NCBI RefSeq assembly: GCF_003182275.1
Contig: NZ_QGTR01000001.1
Coordinates: forward strand, 974,215-1,038,214
Direction: 5' to 3'
Length of the DNA stretch: 64,000 nt
Source: Hoeflea marina
GTDB lineage: Bacteria; Pseudomonadota; Alphaproteobacteria; Rhizobiales; Rhizobiaceae
This document shows, piece by piece, positions 1-9,554 of the stretch. A model generated the notes under the pieces. The model had not been told where the DNA came from and ran no database searches. It worked only from the letters and a program-made list of their open reading frames with translations. Position 1 is the first letter of the stretch, and every line of letters begins with the position of its first letter. Position numbers and translations under genes: made by a program.

Positions 1-2447
1 GACGAGTAGGTGCCGACAAGCACGCCGAAGATCATGGCGAAGGTGAACGACCGAATGACCTCGCCGCCGAAGATGAACAGCGCAAGGAGCGCCAGAACGG
101 TGGTGAACGAGGTCAGGATCGTGCGCGACAGAGTCTGGTTGATCGACAGGTCGAGCAGTTTCGGCAACGGCATCTTCTTGTAGCGTCGCAGGTTTTCGCG
201 AACCCGATCGTAGACCACCACGGTGTCGTTGAGCGAATAGCCGACAATGGTCAGCACCGCCGCGATCGAAGTCAGGTTGAACTCAAATCCGGAGATGACG
301 AAGACACCGATGGTCAGCACGACGTCGTGCACGGTGGCGATGATGGCGCCGAGCGCGAACTGCCACTCGAAGCGGAACCAGATATAGACCAGGATCGCCA
401 TCAGCGCGGCAATCACGGCCAGAGTGCCAGCCTTGGCCAGTTCTCCGGACACGGTCGGACCCACCACCTCGACCCGGCGGAACTCGTAGGTATCCTCCAG
501 TTCGCCGCGGATATTGGTGATGACGGTCTGTTCCGCATTCTCACCGCCGCCCTGCGCCTGGATGCGGACCAGCACCTCGCTCGGGCTGCCGAATTCCTGC
601 ACCTGCACCTCGCCGAGATTGAGCTCGGACAGGCGCGCGCGGATATCGCTGATGTCAGCGGCACCATCCTTCGCCTTCAGCTCGATCATCGAGCCGCCCT
701 TGAAATCGATGCCGTAATTCATGTTCAGGGTCGCAAACAGCACCATGGCCGCGATCGATGTCACTGCGGAGAACATGAATGTGAAACGGCGCAGTCCCAT
801 GAAACGGATGCCGAAATCGCGCACGAGCGAATCGAGCAGTCCGCCGGGCAGCTTCTTCGGACGCCTCCGGCGCACCCACTCCGCCACCATCCAGCGCGTG
901 AAGGTGAAGGCGGTGAACACGGTGGTGACAATGCCGATAGCCAGCGTGATAGCGAAGCCGCGCACCGGGCCGGTCCCGAGATAGAACAGGATGACGGCAG
1001 CGATCAGTGTGGTGACGTTGGCATCAAGAATGGTGGCAAAGGCGCGGCTGAACCCGGCGTCGATGGCCTGGATCAGCGAGCGCCCGTTGCGGTACTCCTC
1101 GCGGATGCGCTCATAGATCAGCACGTTGGAATCCACCGCCATGCCGACGGTGAGCACGATGCCGGCGATGCCGGGCAAGGTCAGCGTCGCTCCGAGAATG
1201 GTGAGCACCGCGATGATCATCGTCACGTTGGCAACGAGCGCCAGGTTGGCGATGAAGCCGAGCAGGCCGTAGGCGACGAACATGAAGCCCACCACCAGGA
1301 GCGCGCCGATGATGCCTGCGATTTCGCCGGCGGCAATCGAATCCGCGCCCAGGCCCGGTCCGACGGTCCGTTCCTCAATCACCGTCAGGGTCGCCGGCAG
1401 CGCGCCGGCGCGCAGCAGGATCGCCAGGTCATTGGCGCCCTCGACGCTGAAGCTGCCGGAAATCTGTCCGGATCCACCGAGGATCGGCTCCCGGATCACC
1501 GGTGCCGACAGCACCTGGTTGTCGAGCACGATGGCGAACGGCCTGTTGACGTTCTGCTGGGTGATCTGGCCGAAGCGCTGGCCACCCTTGGTGTCGAACT
1601 TGAAGCTGACGATCGGTTCGTTGTTGCGCTGGTCGAAGCCGGCCTGCGCGTCGACGAGGTTTTCTCCGGAGACTTCCACCTGGCGCTTGACCAGGTAGGG
1701 AACCGGCGGATCATCCTTGGAATAAAGCACTTCCGATCCGGCCGGCGGGCGGCCGTTCATCGCCTCCTGGACCGGCATGTCGGTATCGACCATGCGGAAG
1801 GTCAGCTTGGCCGTCTGGTTGAGAAGATCCTTCAGCCTCTGCGGATCGCCGAGGCCGGGAACCTGAACCAGAATGCGGTCGGTGCCCTGCCGCTGGATCG
1901 ACGGCTCCGTCGTACCGAGCTCGTCGACGCGGCGGCGAACCACCTCGATCGACTGGGCCACGGCCGACGAGACCCGGTAATCGATCCCGTCGTCGGACAG
2001 GAGGACGCGCAACACACCCGGCTGGGTCTCCTCGAGCGTCGCTTCCGTCAGGTTGCCGCCGCCGAACAGGCCGGCATTGACAGGCTGCGTCAGCACGTTG
2101 AGCAGCGTCTTGGCTTCCTCTATCTTGGCAGTGTCGCGAATTCGGACCTGGACCGCCTGCCCCGAGCCCGAAAGGCCGGTATAGCCGATGCCGGCATCGC
2201 GCAGGATCCCGCGGACCTCGTCGCTGGTGCTCGCGAGCCGGTCCTTGATGATGTCCTCGCGGTCGATCTGCAAAAGGATGTGGGATCCGCCCTGCAGGTC
2301 AAGTCCCAGAGTCATCTTCTTTGACGGCAGGAATTCCGGCAGTTTGCCAACCTGGTCCTGGCTGAGGAGGTTCGGGAAGGCAAAGACCACACCGGCGAGA
2401 ACCGCAAGCCAGATGAGGGTGGTTTTCCATCGGGAAAAATACAGCAT
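1..2447 (-). CDS. secDF: SecDF fusion protein translocase subunit (3' end outside window)
   Basis: Membrane arm of the Sec translocase; it uses the proton gradient to pull secreted proteins through SecYEG. The minus-strand frame opens at ATG 2447 with one N-terminal membrane segment (LIWLAVLAGVVFA). A large periplasmic P1 domain follows, then the SecD membrane block. The frame continues without a stop into a SecF half with its own small periplasmic domain and membrane block. The SecD signatures LGLDLQGGSH and VGMAVDSNVLIYERIREE are visible, as are the SecF signatures NYGIDFKGG and GYSLNDTVVVYDRVREN. About 815 codons lie in the window, and the last few tens of residues are cut off at position 1. 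The single-chain SecD-SecF arrangement is common in Rhizobiales. yajC lies 77 bp upstream in the same direction, the standard yajC-secD order. Confidence 0.96.
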   Translation of the reverse strand, partial: MLYFSRWKTTLIWLAVLAGVVFAFPNLLSQDQVGKLPEFLPSKKMTLGLDLQGGSHILLQIDREDIIKDRLASTSDEVRGILRDAGIGYTGLSGSGQAVQVRIRDTAKIEEAKTLLNVLTQPVNAGLFGGGNLTEATLEETQPGVLRVLLSDDGIDYRVSSAVAQSIEVVRRRVDELGTTEPSIQRQGTDRILVQVPGLGDPQRLKDLLNQTAKLTFRMVDTDMPVQEAMNGRPPAGSEVLYSKDDPPVPYLVKRQVEVSGENLVDAQAGFDQRNNEPIVSFKFDTKGGQRFGQITQQNVNRPFAIVLDNQVLSAPVIREPILGGSGQISGSFSVEGANDLAILLRAGALPATLTVIEERTVGPGLGADSIAAGEIAGIIGALLVVGFMFVAYGLLGFIANLALVANVTMIIAVLTILGATLTLPGIAGIVLTVGMAVDSNVLIYERIREEYRNGRSLIQAIDAGFSRAFATILDANVTTLIAAVILFYLGTGPVRGFAITLAIGIVTTVFTAFTFTRWMVAEWVRRRRPKKLPGGLLDSLVRDFGIRFMGLRRFTFMFSAVTSIAAMVLFATLNMNYGIDFKGGSMIELKAKDGAADISDIRARLSELNLGEVQVQEFGSPSEVLVRIQAQGGGENAEQTVITNIRGELEDTYEFRRVEVVGPTVSGELAKAGTLAVIAALMAILVYIWFRFEWQFALGAIIATVHDVVLTIGVFVISGFEFNLTSIAAVLTIVGYSLNDTVVVYDRVRENLRRYKKMPLPKLLDLSINQTLSRTILTSFTTVLALLALFIFGGEVIRSFTFAMIFGVLVGTYS

Positions 2448-2524
2448 GGCGCTCTCGGATCATCCAGCCGGGCTTGAAGCGGGCCGGGAATGGCGGACGA
2501 GGAAATCCCGTCCGCCTGTTGGGA

Positions 2525-2857
2525 CTATTCCTTGACCGGCTCGCTCTTGGAGCGGACGTCGGCGAGCAGGCTGCGCAACACGCGAACCTTGACGCCCTCG
2601 GCGATTTCGACTTCGAGTTCTGCGTCGTCGATGACCTTCGACACCTTGCCGGTGATGCCGCCGCCCAGGATCACCTGGTCGCCGCGGCGCACCGCGTTGA
2701 GCATTTCCACCCGCTTCTTCTGTGCCGTGCGCTGCGGACGGATGATGAGAAAATACATGATCACGAAGATCAGCAGGAACGGCAGAATCGACATGATCAC
2801 GTCGCCGCCGCCGCCAGCGCCGAGCGCAGATTGGGCATGAGCCGGGGTAACAAACAT
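2525..2857 (-). CDS. yajC: Preprotein translocase subunit YajC
   Basis: Small accessory protein of the SecDF-YajC complex, 110 residues. It has one membrane helix (IMSILPFLLIFVIMYFLII) followed by the typical RPQRTAQKK basic stretch and a cytoplasmic domain containing GDQVILGGGITGKVSKV. I chose ATG 2857 (MFVTPAHAQS) because an AGGAG lies about 9 bases upstream and the length then fits the family. A longer in-frame extension to 2938 has no supporting features. It is followed by secDF and probably co-transcribed with it. Confidence 0.95.
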   Translation of the reverse strand: MFVTPAHAQSALGAGGGGDVIMSILPFLLIFVIMYFLIIRPQRTAQKKRVEMLNAVRRGDQVILGGGITGKVSKVIDDAELEVEIAEGVKVRVLRSLLADVRSKSEPVKE

Positions 2858-3059
2858 ACAAGAACTCCTGAGTGGACGGCGACCCGAAAGGGGAGCCAGG
2901 ATTTGAGCGGAATATAGTGGCAAGACCGCCGATTGCAACGCAAACCTAAGCGCGCCCGCGGCTATTTCCCGACAAATCCCGCTTTTCCGTGATGCTGCGG
3001 CATGCTACCGCCACTTCCTGCCAATCCGCATCGAGCAGCAACCCGGGATACCGACAGCC

Positions 3060-3929
3060 ATGAACGATGACACCAGCCGCCAGATCCTGACTGAATTGAG
3101 CCGTCTGGCCGCGGCCATGGAACGCCTCGCCGGTCCCGCTCCCGTGGTCAATGACACCGGAGCCGCCGACTGCTTTGTATGGGAAGCGGCATCGGGGCAC
3201 CTGCAGCCGGTCAACAGGCCGAACCGGATCGATATCTCGCTCATCCGCGGCGTCGACCATGTCCGCGACATCCTCATCGACAACACCACGCGCTTCGCCC
3301 GAGGGTTTTCGGCCAACAACGTCCTGCTGTGGGGCGCGCGCGGCATGGGCAAATCGTCGCTTGTCAAGTCCGTGCACGCGGCACTGCTCGGATCCGACGG
3401 TCTCGCCGCTCCGTTGAAGCTGGTGGAGATCCACAGGGAGGACATCGACAGCCTGCCGCAACTGATGACGATTCTCCGCAGCACCGGGGCCCGCTTCATC
3501 CTGTTCTGCGACGATCTCTCCTTCGATCATGACGACACAAGCTACAAGTCGCTGAAGGCCGCGCTGGACGGCGGCATTGAGGGTCGGCCCGACAATGTCA
3601 TCCTCTATGCCACTTCGAACCGGCGGCACCTCCTGCCGCGCGACATGATCGAGAACGAACGCTCCACCGCAATCAACCCACACGAAGCCGTCGAGGAGAA
3701 GGTGTCGCTGTCTGATCGCTTCGGCCTGTGGCTCGGATTCCACAAGTGCAGCCAGGACGACTATCTCGCGATGGTCGGCGGCTACGCCGCGCATTACGGC
3801 CTCGATATCCAGGCGGATGCCCTGCGCGCCGAGGCGCTGGAGTGGTCGACCACCCGCGGTTCCCGCTCCGGCCGCGTCGCTTGGCAGTTCGTCCAGGATC
3901 TGGCCGGGCGGCTGGGCCGCGTCATCTGA
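3060..3929 (+). CDS. DUF815-family AAA-type ATPase
   Basis: A 289-residue P-loop ATPase of the DUF815 family, widespread in proteobacteria and without an established cellular role. The Walker A motif GARGMGKSS is at about residues 92-100. A Walker B-like strand ARFILFCDDLSF is at about 144-155. A sensor-like YATSNRRHLL is at about 183-192, followed by the family's DRFGLWLGFHKCSQ stretch. The short N-terminal part carries a helical RQILTELSRLAAAMERL segment. It is a single gene, divergent from yajC and convergent with the nlpD-like gene, with a strong bidirectional terminator immediately downstream. Confidence 0.9.
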   Translation: MNDDTSRQILTELSRLAAAMERLAGPAPVVNDTGAADCFVWEAASGHLQPVNRPNRIDISLIRGVDHVRDILIDNTTRFARGFSANNVLLWGARGMGKSSLVKSVHAALLGSDGLAAPLKLVEIHREDIDSLPQLMTILRSTGARFILFCDDLSFDHDDTSYKSLKAALDGGIEGRPDNVILYATSNRRHLLPRDMIENERSTAINPHEAVEEKVSLSDRFGLWLGFHKCSQDDYLAMVGGYAAHYGLDIQADALRAEALEWSTTRGSRSGRVAWQFVQDLAGRLGRVI

Positions 3930-3961
3930 TCGCGGCGCGGTCGCAGGCTCCGGTGAACGGC

Positions 3962-3997
3962 AAAGGCCCGCGGGGATGTCCCGCGGGCCTTTTCTTT
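3962..3997. terminator. Bidirectional intrinsic terminator
   Basis: A perfect 13-bp inverted repeat (AAAGGCCCGCGGG at 3962-3974, its complement at 3980-3992) encloses a 5-base loop. T-rich sequence follows on the plus strand, and the A-run of the left arm gives U residues on the minus strand. It lies between the convergent DUF815 and nlpD-like genes and can end both transcripts. Confidence 0.88.
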
Positions 3998-4013
3998 CGC
4001 CTGGAGGGGCGGA

Positions 4014-5648
4014 CTATTCGAGAAAGCTGGACGGATCGACCGGAGTGGCGTCCTTGCGCACTTCAAAATGCAGCCGTGGCGTCTTGGCCACTCCGCTCAT
4101 GCCGGAACTGGCGATCGTCTGGCCGCGCTGGACCTTGTCGCCGCGGTTGACCTTCAGGCTTTCGGCATGGGCGTAGACGGTGACCAGGCCGTTGTCATGA
4201 CGGATCAGCACGGTGTTGCCGTATTCCTTGAGACCATCGCCGGAATAGATCACCACGCCGTTCTCGGCTGCCTTGACGGCGGTGCCCACCGGCATCGAGA
4301 TATCGATGCCGTCATTGCGTCGGCCGTCCTCGGACTTGGCAAAACCGGTGATCACCTGACCGCGGCCGGGCCAGCGAAGCTTGCCGATGCCGGTGCCGGC
4401 CGGGGCCTCGGCGGAGACCGCCTTGGCGGTTTCCGTCAGCTTGTCCTTGCCCGCTGATGCAGCCGGGGCGGTGTAGACTTTCGGTGCGGGAGCGGTCGAC
4501 GCGGCAGCCTGCACCGACGGCTTGACCGACGCTGTCTGCACCGGATCGGGCGCGGTCCCGGTCGAAGAGCCGCCCGGGATGTTGAGCTTCTGGCCGATGC
4601 GGATCGATGCCGTGGTCAGCCCGTTGGCGGCCTTCAGCGCATCGATACTCACGCCGTTTGCATTGGCGATCTTGGTCAGCGTGTCGCCCGATTGCACCAC
4701 GTGGACACCCGCGGCCTGCTTTGGCGTTGCATTGGCGGCGCTCGCCGTGGAGGTCGGCTTCGCATCCCGCTGGGTCGGGAGTGTGGGCAGCACGGCCACG
4801 TCCTGGGCCGGGGCGCGATTGGGCGCTGTCGGATTGGCCGGCGTCTGGCCCTGGGCAGACTTGGACGAACCGTAGACGTAGACCGGGATCAGCAGCTGCT
4901 GGCCCGCACGCACCTTCGAGGCATCGGCGAGGCCGTTTGCCTTCATGATCTCGTTGATGGGAACGCCGTAACGGCGCGAGACGCTGCTGACGGTCTCGCC
5001 CTCCCCTAGCGTGATCCGGGAGCCGCCCGTCGCATTCCAGCCGGCGGTGCGCGGCGCCGTCCCAGTGATGATCGGATCCGGCGCCAGGGTATTGCCGGCG
5101 ACATCGCCCGGGAACGGCTGCTGCGGAGTGCCGGCCACATGCGGAACGCTGACGGGCTTCTGGCGTACGGCCGATGACGGCACGGCTGCCCGCGGCTGGG
5201 CAATCGATGCGGTTGTCAGGTCCGGCGAATTGCGGTCGGAGGAGCCAACCACGGTTGCAGGCATCCGGCTGACGGCCGGCAGTTGCCCGCGCGCCACCTG
5301 CCGCTGGCTCCCGAGCAGATTGTCGGAAGACGAGACAGTCCGCGCCACCGAACCGGTCGAAGCCGGATCATAAGCGCCGGTCCGGGACGACGATTGCACA
5401 TCACCCGGATAGGCCTGGGACACCGACTGCGGCGCGGCGTACTGCCCGCCCGAATTCGGTATGGAGCCTACGGGCGCAAGCCGCGTGGACTCGGGCGCAG
5501 GCACCGAAGCTGTGGTGATACCATCGGTTCCCTGCGACATGAACCGGCTGACATCGGAACTGCAGCCTGCGGCGGTCCCGGCCAGCAGCGCAATGGCGAT
5601 AAGCCGGATTGCCGACCTGCCGGATACTTGAGACACTCTGTGACGCAT
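4014..5648 (-). CDS. nlpD: NlpD-like LysM/LytM lipoprotein, probable amidase activator
   Basis: Envelope lipoprotein of 544 residues. A signal peptide ends in a lipobox-like LAGTAAGCSS (Cys about 29). A long Ser/Thr/Pro/Gln-rich linker follows, with two LysM peptidoglycan-binding repeats (starting near GEGETVSSVSRRYG and HVVQSGDTLTKIANANG). The C-terminal domain is LytM/M23. Two of the usual zinc ligands are replaced: the first histidine position reads NDGID and the last motif reads RLHFEV rather than HLHFEV. This is the pattern of NlpD/EnvC proteins that activate amidases instead of cutting murein. The neighbours pcm and surE match the classical surE-pcm-nlpD order. I preferred ATG 5648 over an upstream in-frame TTG at 5663. 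Confidence 0.88.
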   Translation of the reverse strand: MRHRVSQVSGRSAIRLIAIALLAGTAAGCSSDVSRFMSQGTDGITTASVPAPESTRLAPVGSIPNSGGQYAAPQSVSQAYPGDVQSSSRTGAYDPASTGSVARTVSSSDNLLGSQRQVARGQLPAVSRMPATVVGSSDRNSPDLTTASIAQPRAAVPSSAVRQKPVSVPHVAGTPQQPFPGDVAGNTLAPDPIITGTAPRTAGWNATGGSRITLGEGETVSSVSRRYGVPINEIMKANGLADASKVRAGQQLLIPVYVYGSSKSAQGQTPANPTAPNRAPAQDVAVLPTLPTQRDAKPTSTASAANATPKQAAGVHVVQSGDTLTKIANANGVSIDALKAANGLTTASIRIGQKLNIPGGSSTGTAPDPVQTASVKPSVQAAASTAPAPKVYTAPAASAGKDKLTETAKAVSAEAPAGTGIGKLRWPGRGQVITGFAKSEDGRRNDGIDISMPVGTAVKAAENGVVIYSGDGLKEYGNTVLIRHDNGLVTVYAHAESLKVNRGDKVQRGQTIASSGMSGVAKTPRLHFEVRKDATPVDPSSFLE

Positions 5649-5860
5649 GACACAACCTACCAATCAACGCAAAACCAACTGTCATGATTAAAGCGCGTTA
5701 GTGTTACCGGTCGGTTAAAAGCGGAAAAATGATGGAAGGTTTGGCGTAAAGGGCACCAGGCGGAGCCGTTCAGGGTCCGAGGAAGGCCCTCCTGCATCTT
5801 CACCGGCAACTTTCGGCCGCGGATCGATGCGCGCAGGCTCGTCGTTGGCCTGCGGCAGAA

Positions 5861-6520
5861 TCAGAGAGCTGCGGCAAGGCCGGGGATCATCCGGCTGTAG
5901 GGCACCGGGAACAGGTCTTCACGCTCGAAGCGGCTGCCGATCTTGAGCAGCCGGCACAGGCGGGTGATGCCGTCGGCGCCGATGATGGGCGCCAGCATGA
6001 TGCCGCCCGCGGCCAGACAGTCGACATAGTGGCGCGGCATGGCGTCGAACGAGGCGGTGACGATGATGCGGTCGAACATGCCCTCGCCCGAGACAGCCTT
6101 GTTGCCATCGGCATGGCGGGCAATCACATTGCTCAGGCCGAGATGCTGGAAGCGCTGCTGGGCCAGTTGCGTGAGCGTCCTGTAGCGGTCGATCGTCAGC
6201 ACCCGCTCGGCCATACGGCCGGCGACAGCGCCCAGGAAGCCGCTCCCTGTGCCCACATCCAGCACCCGCTGGCCCGGCTTGATGTCGGCAAGCGAAAGGA
6301 GTCGAGCCACAAGGTCACCGCCTTCGGCAAATCCGCCGCAGTCGATCGGCAACAGCCGGTCGGAATAGGCGGCATGCGCATGGGCGGCGGAGAGGAACAG
6401 GGTGCGCGGCGTCTGCTCCATGGCAGTCAACAGCATCTTGTCGGTGATGCCCTCGCCGCGCAAACGCAGCAGCAGTCCCGCAAAGCCCTCCTTCTCCATC
6501 AACCGCGCGTTCACATCCAC
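5861..6520 (-). CDS. pcm: Protein-L-isoaspartate O-methyltransferase
   Basis: SAM-dependent repair enzyme that methylates isoaspartyl residues in ageing proteins. It has 219 residues with the class I methyltransferase motif LDVGTGSGFLGA and the preceding family segment with a GGFAEGGDLVARLL stretch. The start is a GTG at 6520, with AGGA about 8 bases upstream; a second GTG at 6514 is also possible. It lies 36 bp downstream of surE, in the classical surE-pcm order. A second, more divergent Pcm-like gene occurs at 33480-34154. Confidence 0.9.
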   Translation of the reverse strand: MDVNARLMEKEGFAGLLLRLRGEGITDKMLLTAMEQTPRTLFLSAAHAHAAYSDRLLPIDCGGFAEGGDLVARLLSLADIKPGQRVLDVGTGSGFLGAVAGRMAERVLTIDRYRTLTQLAQQRFQHLGLSNVIARHADGNKAVSGEGMFDRIIVTASFDAMPRHYVDCLAAGGIMLAPIIGADGITRLCRLLKIGSRFEREDLFPVPYSRMIPGLAAAL

Positions 6521-6556
6521 TCCCCGTTTCCTGCTTCAACTGCGCCCGCCGAGCCG

Positions 6557-7321
6557 TCAGTCAACGGCAAGCGCCTGGCTCAACCGCGCCTGCAGCAGGT
6601 GATCCGTCAGGTCCATCTTCAGCGGCGTGACCGAAATGTAGCCGCCGGTCACGGCACGGATGTCACTGTTGGCTTCCGGCGAAAAGTCGCGGCGGCCGAA
6701 CTTGAGCCAGAAATACGGAAACCCCCGGCCGTCCTTGCGTTCCTCGATCGACAGACCATGGGTCATCTGTCCCTGCTCGGTGACGGTCACCCCCTTGACC
6801 TCATCCGGAGGGCAGTTGGGGAAATTGATGTTGATCAGCGAGCCCTTCGGCATCTCCACCTCGATGAGCTTGCTGAGAAGTTCAGGCGCCAGCGTCTCCA
6901 CCACCTCCCAGGGCATCGCCCGGCCGACATCCTCGTGGCGGTAGGCCTGCGAGATCGCGATCGAGCGGATGCCGAGCAAAGTGCCCTCCATGGCCCCCGC
7001 AACCGTGCCGGAATAGGTCACGTCATCGGCGACGTTCTGGCCCGAATTGACGCCCGAAAGCACGAGGTCCGGCGCCGGATCCATCAGGCTCTTGACCGCC
7101 ATGATGACGCAGTCGGTCGGCGTGCCGCGCAGCGCGTAATGCTTCTCGCCGACCTTCCTGAGCCGCAGCGGCTCGGAGAGCGTCAGCGAATGAGCCAACC
7201 CGCTCTGGTCGGTTTCGGGCGCCACGATCCAGACATCGTCGGAAAGCGTCCGCGCGATCCGTTCCAGCACGGCGAGACCCTCGGCGTGGATGCCGTCGTC
7301 ATTGGTGAGCAGAATGCGCAT
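6557..7321 (-). CDS. surE: 5'/3'-nucleotidase SurE
   Basis: Metal-dependent survival nucleotidase, 254 residues. The N-terminal [16 protein letters not shown] is diagnostic: the two Asp residues of NDD bind the metal. The loop [20 protein letters not shown] is also family-typical. ATG 7321 is chosen because it begins this motif directly and has GGAAAGGG upstream. It follows serS by 24 bp and precedes pcm, so it belongs to a stationary-phase repair operon. Confidence 0.95.
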   Translation of the reverse strand: MRILLTNDDGIHAEGLAVLERIARTLSDDVWIVAPETDQSGLAHSLTLSEPLRLRKVGEKHYALRGTPTDCVIMAVKSLMDPAPDLVLSGVNSGQNVADDVTYSGTVAGAMEGTLLGIRSIAISQAYRHEDVGRAMPWEVVETLAPELLSKLIEVEMPKGSLININFPNCPPDEVKGVTVTEQGQMTHGLSIEERKDGRGFPYFWLKFGRRDFSPEANSDIRAVTGGYISVTPLKMDLTDHLLQARLSQALAVD

Positions 7322-7345
7322 GCGAGACCCTTTCCGGAGCGGCAA

Positions 7346-8629
7346 TCAGGCCGCTTTTTCAATTCGTGTGAGCCCGCCCATATAGGAAACGAGCACATCG
7401 GGCACGGTGATCGATCCATCGGCGTTGAGGTAATTTTCCATTACCGCGATCATCGCGCGGCCGACGGCGATGCCCGAGCCGTTCAGCGTGTGGACGAAGC
7501 GTGTCGCCTTGTCGGCGGGATCGCGATAGCGCGCATTCATGCGCCGGCCCTGGAAATCGCCGCAGACCGAGACCGAGGAAATCTCGCGATAGGTGTCCTG
7601 CCCCGGCAGCCAGACTTCGATGTCATAGGTCTTGCGCGCGCCGAACCCCATGTCGCCTGTGCACAGCGTCATCACCCGGTAGTGCAGGCCGAGGCGCTTG
7701 AGCACCTCTTCGGCGCAGGCTGTCATCCGCTCGTGCTCGGCGACCGAGCTGTCGGCGTCAGTGATCGAGACCATCTCGCATTTCATGAACTGGTGCTGGC
7801 GCAGCATGCCGCGCGTGTCGCGACCTGCGGAGCCCGCCTCCGAGCGGAAGCACGGCGTCAGAGCGGTGAACCGCAGCGGCAGCACGGAATGTTCGAGAAT
7901 CTGCTCGCGCACCATGTTGGTCAGCGGCACCTCCGCCGTCGGGATCAGCCAGCGGCCATCGGTGGTGCGGAACAGGTCCTCGCCGAATTTGGGGAGTTGC
8001 CCGGTTCCGAACATCGCCTCGTCGCGCACCATCAGCGGCGGGTTGACCTCGGTGTAGCCGTGCTCCTCGGTGTGAAGATCAAGCATGAACTGGCCGAGCG
8101 CGCGCTCGAGCCGGGCGAGCGGCCCCCTGACCACGGTGAAGCGGGCGCCTGAAATCTTCGCCGCCGCCTCGAAATCCAGATAGCCCAGCTGCTCGCCGAT
8201 CTCGTAGTGCTCCATCGGCGTGTGGGTCCAGGACGGCTTGTCGCCGACCTTGCGCTCTTCGCGATTGCCGGTTTCGTCATCGCCGACGGGAACGCCTTCG
8301 AGCGGAATGTTGGGCAGCCGCGACAGCTTGTCGAGCATGTCCGCATCGGCCTGTTTCGAGGCTTCCTCGACGGCCTGCATGTTGGCCTTGATCTCGGCGA
8401 CTTCAGCCTTGAGCGCGTCGGCGCGGGCCGGATCATTGGCAGCCATGGCTGCGCCGATCTCCTTGGAGGCCGCATTGCGGCGTGACTGCATCTCCTGCAG
8501 CCTCTGCACCAGGCCGCGTCGGGCCTCGTCCTCGGCGATCAGCGCCTGCGCCTGGGCCGGCGCGAAGCGCATGGCCAGCGCGGCGTCGAGCAGGTCGGCG
8601 TTGTCGCGGATCCATTTGATGTCAAGCAT
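7346..8629 (-). CDS. serS: Seryl-tRNA synthetase
   Basis: Charges tRNA-Ser (class II synthetase), 427 residues. The start [19 protein letters not shown] leads into the N-terminal coiled-coil arm that contacts the tRNA long variable arm. The class II core follows, with motif 2 ([21 protein letters not shown]) and motif 3 ([18 protein letters not shown]). I chose ATG 8629; the frame stays open upstream but that stretch has no synthetase similarity. It lies between tatC and surE. Confidence 0.97.
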   Translation of the reverse strand: MLDIKWIRDNADLLDAALAMRFAPAQAQALIAEDEARRGLVQRLQEMQSRRNAASKEIGAAMAANDPARADALKAEVAEIKANMQAVEEASKQADADMLDKLSRLPNIPLEGVPVGDDETGNREERKVGDKPSWTHTPMEHYEIGEQLGYLDFEAAAKISGARFTVVRGPLARLERALGQFMLDLHTEEHGYTEVNPPLMVRDEAMFGTGQLPKFGEDLFRTTDGRWLIPTAEVPLTNMVREQILEHSVLPLRFTALTPCFRSEAGSAGRDTRGMLRQHQFMKCEMVSITDADSSVAEHERMTACAEEVLKRLGLHYRVMTLCTGDMGFGARKTYDIEVWLPGQDTYREISSVSVCGDFQGRRMNARYRDPADKATRFVHTLNGSGIAVGRAMIAVMENYLNADGSITVPDVLVSYMGGLTRIEKAA

Positions 8630-8708
8630 TTTGGCGTGTCCCGGGCATGTGTGAGGCTTGCACCAGACCGGGAGCGAAATCCGGTCGGAGGCCCGCGACC
8701 GCCGCCAG

Positions 8709-9554
8709 TCAGGCGGCGGGCTTGTCGTCGGGCGTGACCGGTGCGGCAGTCTCCGCTTCGCCAACCGCGGCTCCGGCCTTGGCTTGGGCGCGTTGACGCT
8801 CCACAAATCGGGCGCAATAGATGCCAATCTCGTAAAGAAGGATGGTTGGCAGCGCAAGTCCGATCTGGGACACCGGATCGGGCGGCGTCAGGATGGCGGC
8901 GGCGATAAAAGCCGCGACAATTGCGTATTTGCGCTTGTCAGCCAAGCCGGCGGACGTCACCAGGCCGGCCCGCGCCATCAGCGTCGTCACCACCGGCAGC
9001 TGGAACACCAGACCGAAGGCGAAGATCAGCGTCATGATCAGGCCGAGATACTCCGAAACCTTCGGCAGCAGCTGGATCGAGGCCTCGCCGTTGCCGCCCT
9101 GCTGCTCCATCGACAGGAAGAACAGCATGACCATCGGCGTGAAGAAGAAATAGACCAGCGCGGCACCCAGCATGAACAGGATCGGCGACGCCACCAGGAA
9201 CGGCAGAAAGGCGGAACGCTCGTTCTTGTACAGGCCCGGCGCGACGAACTTGTAGAGCTGCGCGGCGATCAGCGGAAACGCCAGCACGAGGCCACCGAAC
9301 ATGCCGATCTTGACCTGGGTGAAGAAGAACTCCTGCGGTGCCGTGTAGATCAGCTCGATCTTGCGGCTGGCAATTCCCGACCAGCCGACCGCCCAGATAA
9401 AGGGTTGCACCAGCACGTTGAACAGCTGCTTGGCAAACATGAAGCAGACGATGAAGGCGATCATGAACCCGCCGATCGCCCACATCAGTCGATTGCGCAG
9501 TTCAATGAGATGCGCGATCAGCGGCTGTGGTGTGTCTTCGATATCGCCGCTCAT
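8709..9554 (-). CDS. tatC: Sec-independent translocase subunit TatC
   Basis: Twin-arginine signal receptor of the Tat pathway, 281 residues with six predicted membrane helices. The N-terminal [15 protein letters not shown] is the conserved TatC cytoplasmic segment, and the FFFTQVK and TPPDPVSQ segments are family-typical. The ATG overlaps the tatB stop in an ATGA, indicating translational coupling. The C-terminus is a charged, Ala-rich cytoplasmic tail. A Tat substrate candidate is encoded in this window (the phosphodiesterase at 58932). Confidence 0.96.
   Translation of the reverse strand: MSGDIEDTPQPLIAHLIELRNRLMWAIGGFMIAFIVCFMFAKQLFNVLVQPFIWAVGWSGIASRKIELIYTAPQEFFFTQVKIGMFGGLVLAFPLIAAQLYKFVAPGLYKNERSAFLPFLVASPILFMLGAALVYFFFTPMVMLFFLSMEQQGGNGEASIQLLPKVSEYLGLIMTLIFAFGLVFQLPVVTTLMARAGLVTSAGLADKRKYAIVAAFIAAAILTPPDPVSQIGLALPTILLYEIGIYCARFVERQRAQAKAGAAVGEAETAAPVTPDDKPAA

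Noticed and set aside
327-2324. Long plus-strand open frame (665 codons)
   Set aside because: It is antisense to secDF, which has clear family motifs. The product is His/Arg/Asp-rich with no domain and no ribosome-binding site; a GC-driven shadow.
6029-8152. Long plus-strand open frame across pcm, surE and serS
   Set aside because: Antisense to three recognised genes; composition typical of a shadow frame.
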